Shown here: positions 1-5,712 of the stretch, piece after piece
Layout of the letters: each line of letters starts with the position of its first letter
Position numbering within the stretch: the first letter of the stretch is position 1
From: Clostridium sp. UBA6758
Lineage (GTDB): Bacteria > Bacillota > Clostridia > Clostridiales > Clostridiaceae
Direction of reading: 5' to 3'
DNA length: 5,712 nucleotides
Assembly (NCBI GenBank): GCA_002453475.1
Contig: DKGY01000100.1
Coordinates: forward strand, 7,637-13,348
Notes under the pieces: generated by a model
Databases searched by the model: none
Seen by the model: only the letters and a program-made list of their open reading frames with translations
Told to the model about the DNA's origin: nothing
Translations under genes and position numbers: made by a program

Positions 1-66
1 GCACCGGTCTTGAAAACCGGCGTACGTGTGAGCGTACCTAGGGTTCGAATCCCTATCTCTCCGCCA
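1..66 (+). tRNA. tRNA-Ser (anticodon UGA), 5' end cut by window edge
   Basis: Decodes UCN serine codons. The visible part starts just before the anticodon stem. Stem 4-8 pairs with 16-20 around a seven-base loop (9-15) whose middle three bases, 11-13, read TGA. A long variable arm typical of class II tRNAs follows (22-26 pairing with 33-37). The T stem 39-43/51-55 encloses a TTCGAAT loop, and the acceptor 3' strand is at 56-62. Discriminator G63 and an encoded CCA (64-66) complete the 3' end. The acceptor 5' strand and D arm lie before base 1. Only 11 bases separate it from the next tRNA-Ser, so the two are probably one transcript. Confidence 0.96.
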
Positions 67-77
67 TTTTATTTTTT

Positions 78-168
78 GGAGAAATACTCAAGTGGCTGAA
101 GAGGCGCCCCTGCTAAGGGCGTAGGTCGGGCAACCGTCGCGAGGGTTCAAATCCCTCTTTCTCCGCCA
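78..168 (+). tRNA. tRNA-Ser (anticodon GCU)
   Basis: Decodes AGC/AGU serine codons. The acceptor strand GGAGAAA (78-84) pairs perfectly with 158-164. The anticodon stem is 105-109/117-121 with loop 110-116, and anticodon GCT lies at 112-114. A long class II variable arm follows. The T stem is 141-145/153-157 with loop TTCAAAT. Discriminator G165 and encoded CCA (166-168) close a 91-base gene. No promoter fits in the 11-base gap before it, so it is read from the upstream tRNA-Ser promoter outside the window and ends at the hairpin at 180. Confidence 0.98.
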
Positions 169-179
169 AAAATATTAAC

Positions 180-227
180 AAACCTGATTCTTAATGATTT
201 ACTTAAGAATCAGGTTTATTGTTTTTT
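180..227 (+). terminator. Rho-independent terminator of the tRNA-Ser pair
   Basis: A perfect 15-bp inverted repeat, 180-194 with 203-217, has an 8-base loop. A T-rich tail including six consecutive T residues (222-227) follows. It begins 12 bases after the CCA end of tRNA-Ser(GCU), which fits an intrinsic terminator of that transcript. Confidence 0.9.
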
Positions 228-265
228 ATGATTTAATAAGATGCAACTAAATTAAAAAATAATTA

Positions 266-294
266 TTGAAATCATGAAGATTCTATGTTATTAT
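266..294 (+). promoter_or_regulatory. Sigma-A-type promoter of tRNA-Arg(ACG)
   Basis: The -35 box TTGAAA (266-271), a 17-base spacer and the -10 box TATTAT (289-294) form a near-consensus vegetative promoter. TG at 286-287, one base before the -10 box, adds an extended -10 element. Transcription would start around 301, about 20 bases before the mature tRNA end. The site lies after the previous terminator, so tRNA-Arg is its own unit. Confidence 0.8.
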
Positions 295-300
295 GTAATA

Positions 301-314
301 GTTATTTAAATAAC
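301..314. repeat. 14-bp perfect palindrome at the predicted tRNA-Arg start site
   Basis: GTTATTTAAATAAC is its own reverse complement. It falls at the predicted +1 of the tRNA-Arg promoter, inside the short leader. It could be an operator, a weak hairpin in the precursor leader, or chance in AT-rich DNA. No function is shown by sequence alone. Confidence 0.5.
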
Positions 315-319
315 CTTTT

Positions 320-394
320 GGGGTGTTAGTTAAATGGATATAACATACGGCTACGGACCGTATATTGCGGGTTCGATTCCTACACACCCTGCCA
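320..394 (+). tRNA. tRNA-Arg (anticodon ACG)
   Basis: Decodes CGN arginine codons. A34 would be expected to be converted to inosine by TadA. The acceptor 5' strand (320-326) pairs with 384-390, but the outermost pair, 320/390, is a G-U wobble. The D stem is 329-332/341-344, and the anticodon stem is 346-350/358-362 with ACG at 353-355. The T loop TTCGATT is at 372-378. The T stem 367-371/379-383 has a C-A mismatch (368/382) and a G-U pair (369/381). Discriminator G391 and encoded CCA (392-394) give 75 bases. It has its own promoter and terminator. Identity is clear; the weak pairs are noted as odd. Confidence 0.95.
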
Positions 395-399
395 TATTT

Positions 400-432
400 A
401 GTCATTGCAAGTAATTTGCAATGACTTTTTTT
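400..432 (+). terminator. Rho-independent terminator of tRNA-Arg
   Basis: A perfect 11-bp stem (400-410 with 416-426) with a 5-base loop is followed directly by seven T residues (426-432). It begins six bases after the tRNA CCA end. This is a textbook intrinsic terminator. Confidence 0.93.
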
Positions 433-567
433 AATACAAATATTCATTATTATATATGATAAATTTCGACCTTAAATATAAAAAATATCATATCTAATAA
501 ATATATACCGGATTATATGCATGTAAACTATTATATAATTTAACTAATTTGATTATAGATAAATATA

Positions 568-596
568 TTTAATATTAGTTACATAATATGTATAAT
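568..596 (+). promoter_or_regulatory. Candidate sigma-A promoter of the chemoreceptor gene
   Basis: A perfect TATAAT (591-596) is preceded, 17 bases upstream, by TTTAAT (568-573), which matches only three of six consensus -35 bases. A start near 603 would give a leader of about 60 bases. A competing candidate is a flagellar-type sigma-D/sigma-28 site: TACGATAA at 621-628 with a weak TATA at 602-605, 15 bases before. Neither is secure in such AT-rich DNA. Confidence 0.35.
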
Positions 597-652
597 GTAT
601 ATATAATATAGACTTTCATATACGATAATTATTATATAAATTATTAATATAT

Positions 653-657
653 GGGGG
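653..657 (+). promoter_or_regulatory. Unusual G-only ribosome binding site of the chemoreceptor
   Basis: A run of five G residues, seven bases before the ATG at 665, is the only purine-rich stretch that could act as a Shine-Dalgarno site. It lacks the usual GGAGG core seen before the two other protein genes here. Six-base A/T arms (646-651 and 658-663) could form a weak hairpin with the G run in the loop, probably too unstable to matter. It supports the start at 665 because no other start codon follows before residue 98. Confidence 0.55.
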
Positions 658-664
658 TATATTT

Positions 665-2953
665 ATGATTAAAAGGAAGTCCGATAAGACTTTAAAAAAA
701 AGAAAACATAGCTCATTTAATTTAAAAAGTACATCTAAAAATATAAGCAAAAGTATTAAGAATGCATTCAGTAAAATTACAATTAGACATAAAGACTCAA
801 TTAGTAAAAAAATTAAAAGTAGTAATAAAATAGATAAAGATAAAATTAATGATATAAGTAACAATATAAACAGTATAAAATCAACAGCTAAGGTTTATAA
901 AGAAGGAAAATTACAAGTTGAGGGAACTAGTGTTAAAAGAAAAATATTAATTAGTATGATAGGACTTACCATAGTATCAATGGTAACAACTAGTACAATT
1001 ATGTACATAAATTCCTCAAAGACGATTTCAAGTCAGAGTATAGAAAATATGGAGGGTATAACTACATCATCTATACAAACTATATCTGTTATGATGGATA
1101 AAGTGACTAATGAGGCTTTTGCTCTATCAAATTCTAAGGATAATCTTAATGTCTTATTAAATTATGATCAGAAAAAAAATAGTAAAGAAGATGTTAAAAA
1201 TATAAATGAAAGCTTTAGGTCATATATATCTGCCAATAAGCATGTAGACAGAATATCGTTAGTTAGCACTGAAGGTGATATAGTAGCTGATAGTGAAGAA
1301 TCTTTAGTTGGATCTAATGAAGTTGATAATTCTTATCATAGTACTAGTTCTAGTGGGGGAAAGTGGATAAGTAATACTATTAAATCTGTTGCAGGGGATA
1401 AAGGAGTTTTAGTATTTACGTATCCTGTATTAGATGAAGCTAATTATAGTAAGTGTGTAGGATATATAGCATTACATGTATATGCTGAGAGTTTTTCTAC
1501 TTATATTGAAAATATAAAGATTGGTGAGATAGAAAGTAGTTATGCATATCTTATTGATGAAACTGGAAATATAATTTATCATCCCAATAAAGAGAAAATT
1601 GGACAAACGATAGATATTCCTGAAATAAAGGTTATAGTAGATAAGGCTATGAAGGGAAGTAATGTAGAGGTAGGATCTGTAGAATATAAGATAAATGGAA
1701 ATAAAGTAATGTCATCTTATGGATTAGTTCCTAGAACAAACTGGACTATGGTTATAGATGCTGGTAGTAATGAAATAAGAAAACCGGTAATGGCAATGGT
1801 TAAACAAATAGCATTAATAGCATTAGCTATAGTTATTATAGGTTCTATTATAATAATGGTGATGGCGAATGTAATTATAAATCCTATAGTAACGGTTGCA
1901 GCTTTGGTTAATAAAACAGCTAAGTTAGACTTAACTAACGATAATTTAGCTATAATTAAGTCTAAGGATGAAATAGGTCTTATATATAGATCTATTATAA
2001 ATATGAGAGAAGTGTTAAGGGAAGTTGTTGGAGAGATTGCAGTAACTACTGAAGTATTAACTAATAATGCTAATATAGTAGAAGAATCTACAGAGTCATT
2101 AAAATTTAAAGCTGATGAAACATTATTTGAAACTGAAAGTGTATCTTCTGGTATAGAAGAAACGTCAGCAACTTCTCAAGAAATTGCAGCATCTTCTACT
2201 GAAATGATTAAGAGTGTACAGAATATAGCGAATGAAGCACTAGAAGGGTATGAAATAACTAAGGATATTCTTAAGAGAGCTCAGGGCATAAAAGCTAGTG
2301 CTATAAAATCTAAAGAAAAATCAAATGATATTTATAATAGTGTAAAAAGTGAGTTGGAAGTTGCTATAACAAGTTCAAAGGAAGTTAAGCAAATCGATAA
2401 GTTAGCTGATTCTATACTTAAAATAACTCAACAAACTAATTTATTAGCGCTAAATGCTGCAATAGAAGCGGCTCGTGCAGGAGAGGCAGGAAGAGGATTC
2501 TCTGTAGTTGCGGATGAAGTTAGAAAGCTAGCTGAAGAGTCTGGTAAAACAGCAGCAGATATACAAAGAATAGTTAAAATAGTAAATAAATCTGTAGAAC
2601 AATTGGCACTAAGTGCTGGACGTATGAGCAATTTCATAGAACAACAAGTAATTAATGATTATGATAAAAATATAGAGCAAGGAGCTTTATACGAAAAAGA
2701 TGCAGATCAATTCAATAACTTTATGAATGAATTTAGTAGTGAAGCAGCAGTGCTGAATCAAGCTATAGAAGGAATTGTTACTGCTATAGATGAAGTATCA
2801 GCAACAGTTACAGAGGGAGCTATGGGAGTATCATCTATATCATCTAAAACTATGGATATAGTAGGAAATATTGAGAGTATAAAGAATACTGCTATTGAAA
2901 ACAAAGAAAATGCAGATAAATTAAATGATACTACACTTAAGTTTAAATTATAA
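665..2953 (+). CDS. Methyl-accepting chemotaxis protein (dCache-HAMP-MCP signal) with basic N-terminal extension
   Basis: Inner-membrane chemoreceptor that passes ligand signals to the CheA/CheW kinase complex. In order, the 762 residues show: a hydrophilic extension (1-93); TM1 (about 94-115); an extracytoplasmic region of about 260 residues resembling a double-Cache sensor (about 120-370, with W234 in a GGKW motif); TM2 (about 382-405); a HAMP domain from N406-P407 past D435-E436-I437-G438; and a long helical signalling domain. The hairpin tip (about 587-625) carries the hallmark [20 protein letters not shown] and ends in [11 protein letters not shown] methylation-type site, S494-S495-x-x-E498-E499-x-x-A502-T503, fits the Gram-positive consensus. 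No CheR-docking pentapeptide is seen at the C-terminus. The extension holds 24 Lys and 16 Ser, is unusual for the family, and cannot be removed by choosing another start: there is no in-frame ATG, GTG or TTG before M98, which lies inside TM1. The ligand is unknown. The gene is a single unit with no che neighbour. Confidence 0.95.
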   Translation: MIKRKSDKTLKKRKHSSFNLKSTSKNISKSIKNAFSKITIRHKDSISKKIKSSNKIDKDKINDISNNINSIKSTAKVYKEGKLQVEGTSVKRKILISMIGLTIVSMVTTSTIMYINSSKTISSQSIENMEGITTSSIQTISVMMDKVTNEAFALSNSKDNLNVLLNYDQKKNSKEDVKNINESFRSYISANKHVDRISLVSTEGDIVADSEESLVGSNEVDNSYHSTSSSGGKWISNTIKSVAGDKGVLVFTYPVLDEANYSKCVGYIALHVYAESFSTYIENIKIGEIESSYAYLIDETGNIIYHPNKEKIGQTIDIPEIKVIVDKAMKGSNVEVGSVEYKINGNKVMSSYGLVPRTNWTMVIDAGSNEIRKPVMAMVKQIALIALAIVIIGSIIIMVMANVIINPIVTVAALVNKTAKLDLTNDNLAIIKSKDEIGLIYRSIINMREVLREVVGEIAVTTEVLTNNANIVEESTESLKFKADETLFETESVSSGIEETSATSQEIAASSTEMIKSVQNIANEALEGYEITKDILKRAQGIKASAIKSKEKSNDIYNSVKSELEVAITSSKEVKQIDKLADSILKITQQTNLLALNAAIEAARAGEAGRGFSVVADEVRKLAEESGKTAADIQRIVKIVNKSVEQLALSAGRMSNFIEQQVINDYDKNIEQGALYEKDADQFNNFMNEFSSEAAVLNQAIEGIVTAIDEVSATVTEGAMGVSSISSKTMDIVGNIESIKNTAIENKENADKLNDTTLKFKL

Positions 2954-2992
2954 AAATAGGAGCAAGAATTTAGATTCTTACTCCTATTTTTT
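2954..2992. terminator. Bidirectional terminator between the convergent receptor and psd genes
   Basis: Bases 2954-2969 pair with 2974-2989 around the four-base loop 2970-2973, with one internal mismatch (C2963/A2980). On the + strand the stem is followed by T2987-2992, so it can end the receptor transcript, whose stop codon is immediately before. On the - strand the mismatch becomes a G-U pair and a run of five T follows, so it can also end psd. One arm lies in the last codons of psd, and the psd stop codon sits in the loop. Confidence 0.85.
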
Positions 2993-3857
2993 CGCCCATA
3001 TATACAGCTGTCTCTACTCCTAAATTACTTTGATAACGTATATCATCATCTAATTTTAATATATTTTTCTTTAGCATAACTATAACTGTTGAGCCACCAA
3101 ACTTAAAATAACCTTTTTCATCTCCACGGTTAATTTTGGATGATGAAGAATAAGTTTGAATAATAGAACCAACAAAGGTAGCTCCTACCTCTATATAGAT
3201 AACATCATCAAAATTATCACTTTTTAAAATACTATACTCTCTTTTATTTTCTGACAATACCTTGCTTATATTTTCAAGAGCTACTGGATTAACTGAGTAG
3301 TATTTGCCTTTTATAAATGTAGACTTAGAACAAATTCCGGAATCAACAAAGTGAAATCTGTGATAATCAGTTGGACATAATCTAAATATTAGACAAGTAC
3401 CATTAGAATAATTCTTACTTAAGTCTTCATTTTGGAATAACTCATTAAGGGTATATTTAAATCCTTTAACTGTAAAGCTAGAAGTCTCATCAATTTTTTC
3501 TATAGCTAAGAGTTTACCGTCACAGGGAGAAATAAATGATTTTTCATCTTTACAGATATTACGACTGCATTTTGAAAGCTTTCTATAAAAAAAGTCATTA
3601 AAAGAGCTATATTCATCTATGTTTTTTTCATATTCATCCATATTTATGTTGAATTTAGCTACAAAGGTTTGTATATATTTTTTACTGAATTTACTATCAC
3701 AGCCTAATCCATAGAGCTTACTAAAGAATTTTCGACTTGCAATTTCAGGTAGAAAGGTTTTAGCAATAGAGTTACTATACATAAAATTAAGTATACCTCC
3801 ACCAGCTACATTTTCTTTATAATAGGTCTTCTTTTTTCTATCATAGTACTTTATCAT
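2970..3857 (-). CDS. psd: Phosphatidylserine decarboxylase proenzyme
   Basis: Converts phosphatidylserine to phosphatidylethanolamine at the cytoplasmic face of the membrane, using a pyruvoyl group made by self-cleavage. The 295-residue proenzyme has the processing motif F253-G254-G255-S256-T257. Cleavage between G255 and S256 would give a beta chain of 255 residues and a 40-residue alpha chain whose S256 becomes the pyruvoyl group. Other family landmarks are S110-P111-C112-D113-G114, with D113 as the charge-relay aspartate, and P162-T163-D164-Y165-H166-R167-F168-H169, holding the two conserved histidines. Length fits the bacterial family, and the GGST form of the cleavage motif replaces LGST. 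No membrane segment is evident, in keeping with peripheral attachment. The start is supported by GGAG (3866-3869) eight bases upstream. No phosphatidylserine synthase gene adjoins it here. It appears to have its own promoter just upstream and ends at the shared terminator. Confidence 0.96.
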   Translation of the reverse strand: MIKYYDRKKKTYYKENVAGGGILNFMYSNSIAKTFLPEIASRKFFSKLYGLGCDSKFSKKYIQTFVAKFNINMDEYEKNIDEYSSFNDFFYRKLSKCSRNICKDEKSFISPCDGKLLAIEKIDETSSFTVKGFKYTLNELFQNEDLSKNYSNGTCLIFRLCPTDYHRFHFVDSGICSKSTFIKGKYYSVNPVALENISKVLSENKREYSILKSDNFDDVIYIEVGATFVGSIIQTYSSSSKINRGDEKGYFKFGGSTVIVMLKKNILKLDDDIRYQSNLGVETAVYMGEKIGVRI

Positions 3858-3897
3858 AAAATCATCTCCAGGTTTGCCTTAAATTTAACATAATGAT

Positions 3898-3927
3898 ATT
3901 ATAACAGAAAATATATTAGATATATAA
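3898..3927 (-). promoter_or_regulatory. psd: Extended -10 promoter of psd
   Basis: Read on the - strand, TGTTATAAT occupies 3906 down to 3898: a perfect TATAAT with the TG of an extended -10. An 18-base spacer separates it from a weak -35 (TTATAT, 3927 down to 3922). The start would be near 3891, giving a leader of about 33 bases. It lies just past the inverted repeat that separates psd from the carboxyltransferase gene, so psd is probably transcribed on its own. Confidence 0.6.
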
Positions 3928-3929
3928 AT

Positions 3930-3973
3930 ATATCTCCAATTAAGATATAACCATATATCTTAATTGGAGATAT
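3930..3973 (-). terminator. 20-bp perfect inverted repeat, likely terminator of the carboxyltransferase gene
   Basis: Bases 3930-3949 pair without mismatch with 3954-3973 around the loop ACCA. On the - strand it begins about 25 bases after the carboxyltransferase stop codon and directly precedes the psd promoter, the expected place for a terminator. The following tract is T-rich but interrupted by A (TTTATATATC), so termination may be incomplete. On the + strand a run of seven T occurs only after another 16 bases. Alternatives are an mRNA-stabilising hairpin or a protein-binding site. Confidence 0.65.
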
Positions 3974-3998
3974 TTGAATAAATTTAATATTTTTTTAT

Positions 3999-5387
3999 TT
4001 ATATTACTTCGCTATTAGTTAGCTTTCTCATATCATCATTAGATGGCTTTTCACTTCTCTTTTTAAAGAACTCTTCAGCTATTTGTGGGAAAGCTAAGTA
4101 AGAAAGAACATCTTCTTCACTAGTTGTTATATCTTTGAGTTTTTCTTTTGTCTTTTGGAAAGCTGGTTCTAAAGTATCAGCATATCTTCCTTCAATAGGA
4201 GCATCATTTCCAAGAGCTTTTTTAAGAACTTCTTCATTTATTTTACCAGGAGCTTTACCATATTCTCCTCTGCAATAAGCTTTAACTTCTTTAAGAACCA
4301 TTTTATATCTTTCACCAGTTAATACATTAACTGTAGCTTGAGTTCCAACCATTTGGCTCATTGGAGTAACAAGTGGAGGGAATCCTAAGTCTTCTCTTAC
4401 TTTAGGAACTTCTGCAAGAACTGCATCAAGTTTATCAATAGAGTTTTGAGCTTTAAGTTGAGAAATCATATTAGATAACATTCCTCCAGGTATTTGGTTT
4501 GTAAGTCCTTCAGGTTGAGGTGTTAATACCTTTGGATCTAGTAATCCAGCTTCTAAAACTTTTGCTCTAACTGGTTTAAAGAAATTATTTATTTGAGTTA
4601 AGGTACCTACATTAAGACTAGTAGTAAACCCAGCAGTTTCTAGTGCATGATGCATAGATTCTGTTGGAGGTTGAGCTGTACCACTAGAGAATGAAGAAAT
4701 TGAACAGTCAATTCCATCTACACCAGCTTCTGCAGCTTTAAAATACGCCATTTCAGCAATACCATTTGTGCTGTGAGAGTGTAAAAATACTGGAATTTTA
4801 ACAGTTTCCTTTATACTCTTAACTATGTCATATGCTATAGAAGGCATTATAAGGCCAGCCATGTCCTTTATGCAAATAGAGTTTGCTCCCATATTTTCAA
4901 GTTGTTTTGCTAGTTTAGTATAGTTTTTAACATCATGGATTGGACTTACAGTATAAACTATAGTTCCTTGTGCATGAGCTCCTTGCTTTATAGTTTCATT
5001 CATAGCAACTTCTATATTAGCAAAGTCATTTAATGCATCAAATATTCTTATTATATCCATACCGTGGTAAACAGACATTTTAATGAATTCTCTAACAACA
5101 TCATCTGGATAGTGTTTATATCCTAAAATATTTTGACCTCTTAATAACATTTGAAGAGGAGTTTTAGTAACTATTTTTTTTATGTTCTTTAATCTTTCCC
5201 ATGGGTCTTCATTTAAATATCTTAAGCAAGAGTCAAAGGTTGCTCCCCCCCAACACTCTAATGAATAATATCCTGCATCATCTAAATCTTTAAGAATAGG
5301 TGCAAAATCTTCAAAAGGAAGTCTTGTTGCAATAAGGGATTGATTCGCATCTCTGAGAACTGTTTCGGTTATGTTAATCTTCTTCAT
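3999..5387 (-). CDS. oadA: Biotin-dependent carboxyltransferase subunit (oxaloacetate decarboxylase alpha / PycB / transcarboxylase 5S type), no biotin domain
   Basis: Moves a carboxyl group between oxaloacetate (or pyruvate) and biotin carried on a partner protein. The first 265 or so residues form the HMGL-like TIM barrel, opening with E8-T9-x-L11-R12-D13-x-x-Q16-S17. Expected metal and active-site residues are D13, carbamylated K174 in C172-I-K-D-M-A-G, and H203/H205 in H203-S-H-S-T-N-G209. The conserved carboxylase (PYC_OADA) domain follows, with Q298-I-P-G-G-M303, D333-L-G-F-P-P-L-V-T-P342 and G374-E-Y-G-K-A-P-G381. The protein stops at 462 residues with no biotinyl domain and no MKM-type lysine motif. 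Full OadA and PycB proteins are roughly 570-600 residues, so a separate biotin carrier must serve it. No carrier or membrane decarboxylase subunit is in the window. The start is backed by AGAGGTG (5396-5402) eight bases upstream and by the family's N-terminal pattern. The exact reaction cannot be settled from this subunit alone. Confidence 0.92.
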   Translation of the reverse strand: MKKINITETVLRDANQSLIATRLPFEDFAPILKDLDDAGYYSLECWGGATFDSCLRYLNEDPWERLKNIKKIVTKTPLQMLLRGQNILGYKHYPDDVVREFIKMSVYHGMDIIRIFDALNDFANIEVAMNETIKQGAHAQGTIVYTVSPIHDVKNYTKLAKQLENMGANSICIKDMAGLIMPSIAYDIVKSIKETVKIPVFLHSHSTNGIAEMAYFKAAEAGVDGIDCSISSFSSGTAQPPTESMHHALETAGFTTSLNVGTLTQINNFFKPVRAKVLEAGLLDPKVLTPQPEGLTNQIPGGMLSNMISQLKAQNSIDKLDAVLAEVPKVREDLGFPPLVTPMSQMVGTQATVNVLTGERYKMVLKEVKAYCRGEYGKAPGKINEEVLKKALGNDAPIEGRYADTLEPAFQKTKEKLKDITTSEEDVLSYLAFPQIAEEFFKKRSEKPSNDDMRKLTNSEVI

Positions 5388-5435
5388 TATAAAATCACCT
5401 CTGAATTTTTTGTTGCAAAATCACAATATATTAGT

Positions 5436-5444
5436 ATTTTAACA
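5436..5444 (-). promoter_or_regulatory. Extended -10 promoter candidate of the carboxyltransferase gene
   Basis: On the - strand TGTTAAAAT (5444 down to 5436) gives a TAAAAT -10 with an extended TG. No good -35 box sits 17 bases upstream; the closest, TTGCAG, is 20 bases away. The start would be near 5429, leaving a leader of about 42 bases that contains the ribosome site at 5396-5402. Plausible from position and form only. Confidence 0.45.
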
Positions 5445-5639
5445 TAGATTTAAATAAAAATCTGCAATAAATCATTTATTTTTCTGACAAATATATAAAG
5501 TTATAAAGATTTTTATATTATGTGCATATAATCATAAAAATAATATATTCTATAGATATGTTATTTTAAAATAGTATATATGGATTAATTGATTAACATT
5601 AAGAGAAAAGATTCATAGTAAAATATAGAAATTAATCTA
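5445..5639. other. AT-rich divergent intergenic region
   Basis: This is most of the roughly 300-base gap between the carboxyltransferase gene and the last tRNA. I see no ORF of note, no RNA gene, no terminator and no recognisable riboswitch. The divergent promoters lie at its two edges. Short A/T palindromes such as the 12-bp one at 5562-5573 are expected by chance at this base composition. Confidence 0.5.
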
Positions 5640-5668
5640 TTGACGAAGAATAAATATATTATTATAAT
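5640..5668 (+). promoter_or_regulatory. Strong sigma-A promoter of the downstream tRNA gene
   Basis: TTGACG (5640-5645), a 17-base spacer and a perfect TATAAT (5663-5668) make the best promoter in the window, differing from consensus by one base. The start would be near 5675, about ten bases before the tRNA. This is what is expected of a stable-RNA gene. Confidence 0.88.
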
Positions 5669-5684
5669 AAAGATTAGATGATAT

Positions 5685-5712
5685 GCGCCCGTAGCTCAGC
5701 AGGATAGAGCAT
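5685..5712 (+). tRNA. tRNA gene, 3' part cut by window edge (probably tRNA-Arg)
   Basis: The 28 bases show an acceptor 5' strand GCGCCCG, the TA linker, and a D arm with stem GCTC/GAGC around AGCAGGATA. The anticodon lies beyond the window. The start resembles bacterial tRNA-Arg genes, several of which begin GCGCCCGTAGCTCA, but the amino acid cannot be proven. It follows a near-consensus promoter. Confidence 0.85.

Larger units (their letters stand above)
433..664. other. AT-rich intergenic region upstream of the chemoreceptor
   Basis: About 230 bases made almost entirely of A and T. I see no RNA gene, no cyclic-di-GMP or other riboswitch core, and no credible small ORF. Its contents are the candidate receptor promoter near 568-596 and a G-rich ribosome site at 653-657. 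Because of the base composition, promoter-like hexamers are expected by chance and should be read cautiously. Confidence 0.6.

Noticed and set aside
1..432. tRNA cluster as an integration site for a mobile element
   Set aside because: tRNA genes are common integration targets, but no integrase, no direct repeat of a tRNA 3' end and no phage or island genes are seen in the window.
646..663. Hairpin presenting the G5 ribosome site in its loop
   Set aside because: The six-base arms are all A/T and would be unstable; such arms are frequent by chance in this sequence.
433..664. Riboswitch or structured leader (for example cyclic-di-GMP type) ahead of the chemoreceptor
   Set aside because: The region is almost only A and T, with no conserved riboswitch core and no stable stem beyond short A/T arms.
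616..864. Leftward 82-residue ORF rich in Leu and Ile, like a membrane peptide
   Set aside because: It is the antisense of the Lys/Ser/Ile-rich start of the chemoreceptor gene. A/T-rich codons read backwards give Leu/Ile/Phe, and there is no convincing ribosome site.
2428..2637. Leftward 69-residue ORF
   Set aside because: It lies opposite the most conserved part of the chemoreceptor signalling tip. The sense frame has clear homology and the antisense frame has none.
2970..5387. psd and the carboxyltransferase gene as one operon or a new linked pathway
   Set aside because: They share a strand, but a 141-bp gap with a perfect inverted repeat and a separate psd promoter points to independent units. 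No biochemical link between the two products is known to me.

Overview
The window looks like a chromosomal piece of a low-GC Firmicute, most likely Clostridium sensu stricto. The basis is the very high A+T content, the strong preference for A/T-ending codons, purine-rich Shine-Dalgarno sites, sigma-A-type promoters, and protein sequences of clostridial character. I cannot name the species from sequence alone.

Layout. Bases 1-168 hold the end of a tRNA-Ser(UGA) gene and a complete tRNA-Ser(GCU) gene, closed by a strong terminator (180-227). A separately promoted tRNA-Arg(ACG) follows (320-394) with its own terminator (400-432). After an AT-only spacer of about 230 bp, a methyl-accepting chemotaxis protein (665-2953, + strand) reads rightward. 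It converges on two leftward genes: psd, phosphatidylserine decarboxylase (2970-3857), and a carboxyltransferase of the oxaloacetate decarboxylase alpha / pyruvate carboxylase B / transcarboxylase 5S family (3999-5387). A non-coding stretch of about 300 bp then carries the divergent promoters of the carboxyltransferase and of a further tRNA gene (probably tRNA-Arg), which starts at 5685 and is cut by the window edge.

How it works together. The genes do not form one operon. Each protein gene appears to be its own transcription unit. The receptor and psd share a hairpin between their 3' ends that can terminate both directions. psd and the carboxyltransferase are separated by a 20-bp perfect inverted repeat and a psd promoter with an extended -10. 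Functions are unrelated: chemotactic sensing, phosphatidylethanolamine synthesis, and biotin-dependent carboxyl transfer at the pyruvate/oxaloacetate node.

I found no mobile element, CRISPR array, toxin, defence or biosynthetic cluster, and nothing that amounts to a new system. The best leads are a highly basic 93-residue cytoplasmic extension ahead of the first membrane segment of the chemoreceptor, and a carboxyltransferase with no biotin domain and no partner subunit nearby.
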